From an uncultured Lachnospiraceae bacterium (GTDB taxonomy: Bacteria; Bacillota; Clostridia; Lachnospirales; Lachnospiraceae), in the NCBI GenBank assembly GCA_944381615.1, contig CALWLT010000026.1:1-64000 (forward strand): DNA of 64,000 nt. The letters run 5' to 3'. The translations under genes were made by a program, and so were the position numbers. Under the pieces are notes generated by a model. That model was given only the letters and a program-made list of their open reading frames with translations. It was not told where the DNA came from and did not search any database. How positions within the stretch are numbered: the first letter of the stretch is position 1; every line of letters begins with the position of its first letter. Positions 17,074-29,000 of the stretch are shown piece after piece.

Positions 17074-20000
17074 ATGAAACGGATCAGACGGTGGAGTGAA
17101 ACAATCAAAAGAAAGCTGGCAGGTTTTCTGGCCGTAATTCTGGGCATGATGGTTTTTGTGCCATATCTGCCGGTCCGGATTCAGGCAGCGCCGGATCCGG
17201 GAACCGCGGTAACGCTGACTTCGGCATACGGGGATACCGGCCTGGGTCACAAGCTTTATTGCATTGACAAGGGCGGTCTGGCGCAGTGGGGAATTGCGGA
17301 TGACGGGGATCAGTATGCGTATCATCGCCCGTCGGAAGCCTCGGTTTTGCTCAGCCTGCAGGAGCAGCGCTATGTCTTCTGGGGGATGCTGACGCTGCTG
17401 GCGTCGCTGGGGGATGAAAAGGCAAATCAGGTAATTGTGAGCGCGAATGCGGCCGCGGCGTCGCAGGGGCTTCCTGCCATTACCTCCCGCGTCAGCGAAG
17501 AAGATCTGAAAAGCCTGATTTATCTTGCCGGTACGCGCGGCAAATATCCCTGGCTGGAGACGGTGACGGCTCATTCCGAAGAATATATGCGGATGGGCGG
17601 CCTGATCGGCGGCGGTAAAACCGGCGTCGGAGGGAAGGCCGTACCCTCGGTTCTGGCTCAGGCGACGCGTCCGGAGACGGCTTATCAGGTGGATCGGAAT
17701 TCATTTACGATTTCCTTTGATCCGTCCGGCGCGGATGCGGATTTTATCCGCACGGTGTCGATTGAGTTTTCCAATAACAATGGCGCGTCGTATTCGCCGG
17801 TCCCGACGGACGGCTGGACGTATACCAGGACGGATACCGGGATTACCTTCCATAATCCGAACCCGCAGCCGCCCGCAGCGCTGATTCGCTTTAATGTAGA
17901 TGGAACCGCGTATGCGGCCGGAAGCGGCGGATATGCGTCGGAAGAGGAAGTCATTGATTCCTGCCTGCAGCTCTGGGAGTGCGTGGCCTGCTCCGGAAAT
18001 CACGGCGGCAACACGCCGGCGCTCAGCGATCCCTGGATCCATCAGCGCATGGTCTGGATGGAAATCGATTCGATCCCGGTTCGCTATTATGCCGCGCTGG
18101 CCGGAAGTTATGCGTCCGCGCCCGGACAGCCGCAGCTTACCTTCCGGGTTTTCCGTCACGAAGAAGAATTTACTTCGACCTACAACCTGCAGCTTTATAA
18201 ATACGATCATGAAACCGGGGAACCGCTGGAGGGAGCCCGTTTTGGCCTTTATGAGCGGTTTGATGATGCGGATGAGGTAGATCCGGATCGGGACGGCCCG
18301 GAGAAACTGTATGAAGGCGGCGCGCCCTACGCCGGCGGATATCTGGATAAACCGGTGCGCTGGGAGGGCTTTCGCAACGTGGGAAGCCTGGTTACGGATT
18401 CGGACGGGCATGTGAAAAAGACGGTAAAACATCGTTATCAGTATGACAAGACATTCTGCGACGGTCATCCGGCGCCTGTGTTTACCGCGGTCCCGGAGCC
18501 GGAAGAGGACGAGGAAACCGGGGAAGTGCTCAATCAGGACGCCATCGACGCCGCGAAAGTACAGAACCGGGAAATGGCAAACGCCTGGCTGAACTGCGCG
18601 GCGGCGTGCGAAGAAAAAGCCGGCGGCGATTTTGAGGGCGTGCATTTCCACTGGGTCATGGAGGATGTGGAGCAGGGAGTCATCAAAGAGGTTTCTTCTT
18701 CCGGCGGAGAAGAAGGCGAAACGCCGGATGCCGGGAATACGGCGGAACCGTCCGGAGAGACGGCCTATACCGAGTCCGGCTGCGAAGCGGACTGTCAGGC
18801 TACGTATGAGAAATTTATCTCCATGGAATACAGCTATACGTTCAGTGAGTTCCAGGCGCGGGACGGGTATGTCCGTCACGATCTGCATACGGAGGATCTG
18901 CCGGTTGAGATAATCACGACAGACGCGTCAGAAAATGGAGCCAACGCATATTTTGCAGGAGAGTACGGCAGCCAGGAGAAACTGAAGGCGGCAGCGGCGG
19001 CTGCATCGTACCGGACCATTACCGCGGCGGCGGAAGCGGCGCCGTCCCTGACTTCGGAGACTGCAGCCCGGGACGTACCGCAGACGGCAGAAAAACGCAC
19101 GGTTCCGGAACGGATTTTGCAGAAGGCGTCGGCTTATCTGCAGGAAATCATTTTCTGGGCGGATACGGATGCGGCGGCAGAAGAAACAGAAGAGGAACCG
19201 GAGGAAGAGGAAAGCCTGGAAGAAGAGAAGCCGAAAGAAGAGGAAAATCCGGAAGAGAAAGAGTCGAAAGCAGAGGAAGAGGAAACCGGGGAAGCGGAGA
19301 AAGAGGAAGCGGAAGAAAAGGAAAACCCGGAAGAAGAGGATCCGGAAGAAGAGAAAGAGAAGGAGTCGGAAGCAGAGGAAGAGGAGGAATCGGAAGAAGA
19401 GGGAGAGAAGACCGGAGAAGCGGAAAAAGAAGAATCGGAAGCAGAGGAAACGGAGAACCCGGAAGAGAAGAACCCGGAAGCAGAGGAAAGCTCGGAAGCA
19501 GAGGAAGAAGAAACCGGGGAAGCAAAAGAGGAGGAGTCGGAAGCGGAGGAAGAGAAAGCGGAAGAAGAGAAAACCGGTTTAAAGGGAAAAGAGGAAACAA
19601 AATCAGAAACGGATTCGGAGGAAATGGAACAGGAAGCGGAAAAAGCAGAGATTTCCAGCCACACGGTTCCGGTTTCCCGCTCTGCCGGCCCGGCGACCGC
19701 GTCGGCGTTAGCTGTCCGTTCGGATGAGGAGGATGAAGAGAAGGAAGCAAAGGAAGCGTCTTCTTCCAATCTTTCGGATTTTTCCTGGAGCAGGGCTGCC
19801 TTTTCGTATCAGAGTCCCGCGCGCAGTATGGGAGAGGAGGAGATGGCAGATCTGTTTACGCCGGCCTATGAGGCCGCGCTGAATTCAGGAAGCGTCGGCG
19901 CGTCTGTTGAGGCGGGGCCGGACGATCAATACAGCCACTGCAGCGGCGCGGACGGCGAGGGAAATGCCTGGCGGGTCTACGATCACCGGACGGAGGGCGA

Positions 20001-23000
20001 GATCCATATCAACAAAAAGGATCTGGATCTGGCGGCCGGAGAAGACGCGGCGTATTCCGCATATGGAGACTCGCAGGGCGACGCGACGCTGGAAGGGGCC
20101 GTTTACGGTCTGTTTGCGGCGGAGGATATCGTGCATCCGGACGGAAAGACGGGCACAGTGTACCGGAAAAATAACCTGGTGGCAGTTGCCGCTACGGATC
20201 GGGACGGAAATGCTTCGTTTCTGGTCAATACAGAAGCGCCCGGACATACGTACTCGTATGAAGACGGGGAAATTGTGCCGACAAAAGACGGCTGGGCCGC
20301 GCAGGCTCCGGGGAATCTGTATGTGATGGATGGAACCGTCGATGACTACACGGAGGACGGGCGTTATGAACGGACGTATTACAATAATGAAGAGAAAAAC
20401 GGAAACGCCTGGATCGGCCGGCCGCTTTTCATGGGGGATTACTATGTAAAAGAGCTGAGCCGGTCGGAAGGGTATGAGCTATCCATTGAAAACCGGCAGA
20501 ATCCGCTGACCAATCTGGGACAGGATCCGGATGTGCAGGTTCCGGGAGAGGCAAAAGGGTACGCGGTCATAGAACAGCAGATGTTTGCGGATGAGCAGGT
20601 TGCAGAAGAAGGAGAGGGGGCGCGGCCAAACGAAATCTTTTTCTCGGCGCGCTCAAAAGACACGAAAGATCAGAAGTACGATATCGTGCTGACGGGGCTT
20701 TTGGAGGGGGTCTCGGTATATCGGAAAGAAACCGGGACAAAACGGGAGCAGGTGCCGGCCGGGACCGGCCGGTATGAGAAGGTGCCGCTGACAAACGCGG
20801 ATGGAAGTCCCAGATATGTGGTGGCAGAGCATGATTATCAGTATCCGAAGTACCGTGCGGACGGAACGATGATGACGGCGGACGTTCCGGTCAACTATGT
20901 GGCCAATCAGTTCCGGCAGGTTGCGATCCGGGAACTGTCAGAAGAGGCGGTCTTGGAAGTGGTAAACCATGGCAGCGATGGCATGACAGAGGAAGAAAAC
21001 CGGAATCAGCTTTCCCGGCCGATGGCAGAATCCCGTCTGACATTCATAAAAGGAAAGGTAGAGGCGGCCCTGCGCAGAAACGGGAAATCAACGCCGCGTT
21101 CAAAGACGTCCGGTAAGTATGAGGGTTCCAGCGTGTATGCGGGCGTTTTCGATTTCGGCGTCCGGGAGGGAGATCCGGATGTATCCGGCCTTTCCGGCGT
21201 AAATCCGGGAGAGCCTGCCGCTTATACCGTATATGGTTCTCCGGTAAAGAAGCTTGTGCTGAAGAAGCAGAAGGAAGACGGGACAGCTCTTACGGCGGGC
21301 GATGCAATTCTCTCGGTGCTGGATTACTATAATCAGAATCCGTATTACAGCTATGGCGGTGTGGACCGTGTGGAGGATGCCGGAGATCGGTTTGTGTTTA
21401 CCGTATATGCGGGCGTATCCGGCAATCCGGCTGACTTTATGGTCCTGGGAAGCGATCCGGTAAAGGACAGCGTGATCTATCATGCGGTGCCGTATCTTCC
21501 GGAGGATGAAAAAGAGCCGCCGCGTTATGTCTATGCGGCGTATTCCAACAATCCCGCCCGCGGCGCGTTTGGCACGTATGAAAATTACCGGGAGAAAAGC
21601 ATCGGAGACAGCGTGATCGGAAGCGCGACTCTGATCACGGATGCGGTTGTGAACGCGGACGGCGATCTGGAGTCGAAGACGGAAAAGGAGAATGTCTATT
21701 ACAAAGCCGGCGAGACGGTGTACGACAGCCAGGGGAATCCGATGCAGGCATACGAATACCGAGAGATCACGGAGACAGTAACGCAGGATACAGAAGTGGT
21801 AAAATGGGTAAAAATCCCTGCGTTCAGAGAAAAGAACGGCTCCTATGTGATCCCGGTGGACGCGTCGTATACGGACTGTTTTGGAAAGGCGCACACAAAT
21901 GACGGCACGGATCAGACCATAGAATATAAAGCGGTTCTTACGGAGAAGGAGGTTTCCTTATCCGCAAAAGAGGCGGAGAAACTGGGCGGCGGGTTTGCGG
22001 CCGGACACGTGATGAACAGCGCCAGCTATTATGTTTCTGTAAGAGGGGCAAAGGCGAAAGCGTATCTGGACGCTCAGGACAGGAATCTGGCGGGCGATAA
22101 TACTTATATTGTAATGCCCAGCCTGGAGTATCCGGGTCAGGAGGCGGTCTTTCAGGATGCCGGGACGCGGAAAGAGCCGGTGCAGGTGTATGATCGGGTA
22201 ATCCGGCAGAAAATCCGGATTCAGAAGGACATTCTGACTGAGCCGGACGGGAGCTATGCGCATAATACGAACGCATGCAGCGGGCATGAGGACGCGTTCA
22301 CGCTGGGAGCGGGCAAGGAAACGGATGCGGCCGGCGCGCTGCCGGGGTTTTGTTTTAAGCTGTATTTAAAGTCGAATCTGGAGCGCCTTTACCGGGATGA
22401 AGACGGGACTGTGGTGTGGCTGGATCGAAAGGGAGAGATCACGGATCCGGCGCGTTTTGCCGAAGCGTTTCCCAAAACGGGGGAATACGCCCGGGTTCCC
22501 CGGTTCTATACCGGAGTCAGGCATAAAGCCGCTTCCGGGACGGCCGGTTCCCGCAATAACAATGTCTGGGAGAGCGCGATTCTGGCCAATGATCGCCTGT
22601 ATTCAGAAGATGAGGCCGGCTTTCTATCCGACGACCCGAATCCGGGCTATACGAGGCTTCTGGAGACGGTTGTGAGGGAGACGGAAGGCGGCCCGGGAGA
22701 AACGGAGGCGGTTCCGGCGTACAATTATGAAAAGTTTTTTGACGCGGTTTCTGTGGCGAATCAGGACAAATGGGATCGGGGAGACAAAACGAGCACGTCG
22801 TTTAAGCCGTTTGCCTGGATTCGGGAGGCCCTGTTTGGAACGGGAGAAGGTCAGGCACAGGATCCGCCGAAGAGGGATAATCAGGCGCTGGCCAATACGG
22901 GAAATACTTCGGACGCCGCGCGGGAGAACGCGCTTCGCTCAGACGCGGTGCGCCAGTTTGCCATTACCTGGTATCTGAAAGACGAGGTAAAAAAACAGAC

Positions 23001-26000
23001 GGCGCCGGTAAAAGACGGGAGCCTGGCAGACGGAACGCTTCAGGCGGCGGGGGGAGGATTTTCCTATCAGGACGAGCTCTACGACAGGGCACTGTATCAG
23101 GCGATTCTGAAAGCGGAAAATTATCTGAAGCCGTTTTTTGCCTGCGATCTGGACTCGATTTATGCGATCGACTGGGACAGCGAAAAAAATGGCGGCGCGG
23201 ATCGGGATACGGCGACCCTGTCGGCGGATACGCCCTGTGGAAACTCGTACTGCGGAATATCCGCCTATCTTCCCTACGGGACGTATCTGGCGGTGGAGCA
23301 GCAGCCGGACGAAGGAGTAATCCGGGAATTTACCAATCAGCATTACCGGACGGATTCGCCGAAGGAGATCGCCATCCCGTCGGTATATGAGCCGGGAGGG
23401 AATGCGTCAGAGCCGCAGGCGTTCTGTGACAGTTACCGGTACAGAGCGGCCGATTCGCCGCAGGAACAGGCGGCAAAATACGGGATTCGGATGAGCGCCG
23501 AGTGGCGGGACGGCGGCGAAACGGACGGCAGGCAGTATGTGATTCAGGCGCATAACCGCGACGGCAATTTTGAGGTCTATAAGTACGGCCTGGATACGGG
23601 AAAACTTTCCGGGACGGTTTCCTGGGAGGGAGGATCGCGGGAATATCTGGGGTTTTCCATCGCGCAGGAGGAGACGGATCCCTATAAGGACGTGTACCGG
23701 TCGGAAAATGAAGCGTGCCGCTACCGCAGCAACGAGGCGGTGGGAGAATACTATCATTATGCTTCTCTTTCTGAGCGCGAGGACACGGCGAAAGACGGGA
23801 CAGAGACGGTAACGGGAGCGCTGACCGGCTACGACGGGCAATACTACGGCGCGCTGGTTCCGTACAGCGTAACAGAGCCTGCAGAAGGGGAGCCATACCG
23901 CGCGGACCGGTTTACGGGCCGTGCCGATCAGGCGTTTCACGATACATTCTATTCCGTCAAGCTGCGTCTGGAAAAGCTCGACTCGGAAACGGGGGAGGCG
24001 GTGCTTCACGACAGCGCGGTCTTTGCCATCTATGCGGCGGAGCGCGATACCTCCGAAGAGGGAGACGGGAGAGTCCTTTTTTATAAGAAAGACACCAGGG
24101 TTGCAGGCAGCCGGGAATTTCTGGAGGCGATGGGCGCACGCGATATCAGGCCGGTAGCGGAGGAGGAGCTTGAGGCGTCCCGCTATCCCTGGCGGGCGCC
24201 GTACCGCGGGGAATATACGGGGATTCTGCCGGCGGGAACTCCGATCTGCCGGGAGGAAGAAGCGGTTGTGATGCGGGATGAGAGGGGAGGACGGACCGGG
24301 ATCACGGAGGCGTTTTCGACGCTTCGGGATCTGGGAAAAGACCGGAATCCGTTTACGCCGCGCAGCCAGCACACGGGTTATCTCGTGACGCCGCAGCCGC
24401 TGGGAGCGGGCGCGTATGTAATTTGCGAGATGGATGCGCCGTCCGGGTATCTGCGATCCCGCCCGGTCGCGGTAGAGATTTATTCGGATGAGATTGCCTA
24501 TTATCCGGACGGGGATCCAACGCGGCGGGTTACGGCCGCGGTGTACGGCGGGACGGCAAGAATTTATCTGAATAATACGCCGCTTCGCCTGGAGGTCAGC
24601 AAGGTTAAGCAGGATGAGAAAGTGGTCTGCGACGAACTGGATCAGAGGCGGGAGGGAAGTGTGACCGGACTTTCCGCGCGTTACGGGGCGGAGAATCTGG
24701 AATTTGCCTTTAATGATTCCGGCGCATATCTGGGCTACGCGTGGCCGAAAGGCTTTCTCGATATGCTGAAACAGCTGCAGGCAGCGGGAGAGAAAATCGA
24801 AATGGTGTACGAAGACGGCGTATTTACCGGACGGGCGCTCTGGAGCCGCAGATTGGAGACGGCGGATGATAAAAACCGCTATCTGCCCGGCGCTTCCCTG
24901 GCGCTTTACGATGCGATTGAGATCAGAAGAAACGGGGACCGGGAAGACCGGGCGTATGCCGGAGTCAACGTAGAGCGGGATACGGCCGGCAATGTGACCC
25001 GGATGTACGTGGAAAAAGGATATGCGGGGAACCGGGTTCTGTTTGTGAAGGAAAAGGGAGCGGGAGCGGAGGACGTGTACCGCTATACATACGGCGACGA
25101 GACGGAAGATCGGGGAAGCGGGATCTGGAGACAGGTCCGGGTTGAGCGGGAGGATACGGACATTCTCTGGTATGATCTGGGAGATCTGGGTGTCTTTACA
25201 GAAGAGCAGGGAACCCGCTTCGGCTATAACCGGAAAGGAGAACCCGTGCGCCCCAAAGACGGACGGCCGCTGTATGCGCTCAAAGACGGCGCGCCGTTTC
25301 TGGAGATACGCTGTCCGGATTACGGGGCGCTTCATTACAACCGGAAAGACCGGGTGTTTGACCGGGTCCCGGAGGGGACGGAGTTCTTTCATCTGGACGC
25401 GCAGGGAAACCGGGATGCCAGGGTGGATCCCTGGACGGGGATGGCGTATGTGACGGAAGAGAAGACGGGGAACATTTTGGTCTGGCCGGTCCGGATCTCC
25501 CGGGACGCTTATGGAAATATCATCGCGCGGGAAAAGATCGCAACCAGCCGGATCGCCGCAATCGGCGCGGACACGGGCGAAGAATATACGATCGGGACGT
25601 ACAAAGAGGAGGGGTTTGAAAAAACGGTAAATCCGGTTCTGACAAAGAACGGCCTGCCGGCCTGGTATCCGCGCTCATCCGAGCGCTATGTCAAGGGATG
25701 GCCGGTTTTTGACCGGGATCATGATTTTGTGCGCTATCGCTTTTCGGATTTGCTGAATCCGTGGAATTTCAACGCCTGGGATCTGAATCTGATGGTGGAG
25801 CTTCAGGACATCGGGGAAGATCCGCTGACGCCGGCGGATGATTTCCCGCTGTATCACAGACAGGGGGAGGCATTTCTGATGGAGAACGCCTGGATCAGCG
25901 GGACGGCGCATCCTGACGATCCGTTTTCCGCGGAGAGGAGCGCGGGAAAGGCGGATCTGTTAAAGCGGGTGCCGGCCGGGTGCTATATTCTGGAGGAGAA

Positions 26001-29000
26001 AAAAGCTCCGTCCGGCTACGCGAAAGCGATGCCGGCCGGCGTGCGCGTAGAAGAAACCGATACGGTGCAGATGGTCCGTATGGCAGATCGGCCGGTTCGC
26101 GTCTGCTTTGTGAAAACGGATGCGGCGAACGGCTGCCGGACGGAAATCTGCGATTACGACGGCGTGCTTTCGCCGGAGGATCCGGGCGTGCGCACGGAAG
26201 GAAAGGGAAGCTATACCTACCGGTGCGTACCGGGGGCCGTCCTGGCGCTGTATCCGGCGAGAAGGGTCAGCACCACGGATCTGGAGACGTATCCGCAGGG
26301 CTATTACTTGGAGAAAAAAAGCGATGCGCCGGCATCCTGGACGGTTCTTACCGGAGAGAATCAGAAAAAGACCGTAACGGCCAGATGGACGACGGGGAGC
26401 GCGCCGTTTTACCTGGAAGGCGTGCCGGCCGGGGACTATATTCTGGAGGAGGAGAGCGCGCCGCCCGGTTATCTGCCGGCGTCCCGCCCGGTTCAGATTA
26501 ACGCGCTGGCAGAGCTCCAGTTTTTCGAGCTGGCAGAGGATCATGTAAAGACCGGCTTTTACAAGTACGAGGAAGCGGACGGGACGAAACGGCCGCTGCC
26601 GGATCGGCATGCTGCGAAACTGGCTCTCTACGAGGCGGTTACGGATCAGAACGGAATTGCGACGGACGCGGACGGGCTGCCGCTTTATGATGCAGAGAAA
26701 AAGGTGGCGGAGTGGAGAACCTCGGACTGTCTGCTCTATACGCAGGAGGAGGACAGCTTTGCAGAGCGGTTTCAGCAGCTCTATGAGGAATATCAGACCG
26801 GCTTTCAGTCGCTTTCGTGGCGCGGGTATACGGCCGGAAAGCAATCCGAATTTCGGACGGACCGGGAGGAATCGGTGCGGCAGCTCTGGGATCTGGGAGA
26901 CGGGAACCAGGCGCTGGTGCAGATTACCAGAAATCTGCTGCCGGACGGCCGGGCCGGATACGAATACGATTTTAAATTCCGCTATCGGAAGGAGGGAACG
27001 CTGGTCAGCTATGACACGCCGGAGGGGATCCACCGTCTCGATTATCTTGCGCTGAACGGAAAAGACGGGACAAGGGGCTATTATGTTTTGGTGGAGGAAG
27101 AGACGCCGGACGGATACCGGACGGCGGCGCCGAAGCCGATTGTGGTAGAAGCGGTGGGAGAGATCCAGCTGTATGGCATGAGAAACGAAGCGCAGAGCGT
27201 GCTGATCGGAAAACAGGGGATCCGCTCTGAGACAGGAGATCCGATCTGGACGGCGGGCGCGCAACTGGCGCTTTACCGGGCCGGGGAGGACGGGACGCTG
27301 AATCTCTCTGAAGAATATGAGGTGGAGCGGTGGATTTCCGGGGCGGATGGCGTCTATACGCAGGAAGAACTAGAGCAGGGAAAAATCCCGGACGGGTTTG
27401 CAGCCGGAGATCTGCGGCCGCACCGGATCGGTCCGCTTGCCTGCGGAACGTATTACGTGGCGGAGCTTTCGCCGCCGCCCGGCTTTGTCCGGGCAGAGCC
27501 GGTAAAGATACAGATTACAGACGGGAAAGAAGAATGCGTTGCGGTTCAGAATCAGATTAAGAAAGGAGTGATCCGGCTGAAAAAGCGGGAAGAAGAAAAT
27601 CCGGGGAAAGGCCTGGCAGGAGCTGTGTTTGAGGGGATCATCCAGGAGACGGGAAAACGGTTCTATCTGGTTACCGATGAAGCGGGGAATGCGCAGAGTC
27701 CGCTTCTAAACAGCGGGACGATCGGAAAAACGGGGAAATGGGAGCCGTATCATTTCCGAATCCGGGAGATCCGGGCGCCTAAGGGATACCGGCTCAGTCC
27801 TGTGATGATGGACGGCCAGTTTGCCGATGCGGACGAAACGGTGCTTTCCGTGTTCCTGGAGGCGGAAAACGCGCCGATCTGCATCCGGATTTCCAAAGCG
27901 GATTTTACAAAGGATATTCTGGTTAAAGGGGCCGTGCTGTCTGTGTATGAAACCGTTTTGCAGGACGGCTTCTATCAGGCGGCGGGAGAGCCGCTGGAAC
28001 GCTGGATCAGCGACGGCGGGCCGCATGAGATCTGCGGAAAGCTGACGGCGGGAGGTAGCTATCTCCTGAAAGAGGAAAAGGCCCCGTCCGGATATGCGCT
28101 GCATGCGCCGCTTCTGTTTACGGTTGCGGACGACGGGCGCGGCCTGAGCGCGGTAACGGATCAGCAGAGCGCCGCCAGGGTCCGGATATCCGCCGGTTCT
28201 GCTGCTGCCGTGGAGGCGCTGACGATTCAGGGAAGAAAAGCCGTGGGGAGCCGGATTCTTTTGCGGGATCCGCAGACCGGGCGGGAGTGGAGCTACGACG
28301 CCGCAAAGGAGGTCATTCTGACCCGGGAGGACGGATTCTGCGAGGGCGCGCGCTATGAGCTGAGCCGGGAGTTTCTCTGGAGCAGCGGAGAATTCCAGAG
28401 TCTCGGACGGGAGTTTTTCCGGCTGCGTTTTGATGAGGACGGCCGGTTTTTGATTCCTGCCCTGCGTCCGGAAAAGACGGCGTACCGCCTGGAAGCGTTT
28501 GCTGCAGGGGAAGAATCAGGGTCTGTTGCAGGGGAGGAACCAGGGGAAGAACCTGCGGCTTCTGCCGCGCCGGTGGCCGGCTGGGTCTCGGAAAACCGGC
28601 CGGGGATCGGGTACGCTTATACCATTTATAATCCGGAATACGAGCCGGCCTGCAGCCTGCGGGTCCGTTCAGAAAACGGGCGGGACGGGGCGGCCGTCCG
28701 GCCGGGCAGCGTGATCCGCTATGAGGTCCGGTGTGTGAATGAAAGCGGGAGAGAGACGGATCTGCCGGTGCGCGCAGCGCTCGATTCCGGGCTGGAATGG
28801 ATGCCGGCCAATTCAAGCGGCGGAGGAAAAATGCAGGATGGGGAGCTGGTCTGGACACTGGAAAAAATGGCTCCCGGGGAGAGCCGGACTTTAATCCTTG
28901 CCGCGGCGGTAAAGCCGGAGGAGAAAGGAAGCATCCGGACCCGGGTCCGGATCGGGGCGGCGGCCGTTCAGGCGGAAAATCCGATCGCGGGGGATAACAG

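Noticed and set aside
19134..19769. Ser-rich (minus) and Arg/Lys-rich (plus) frames in the acidic tract
   Set aside because: Both are frame shadows of the GAA/GAG-rich stretch of the giant surface gene.
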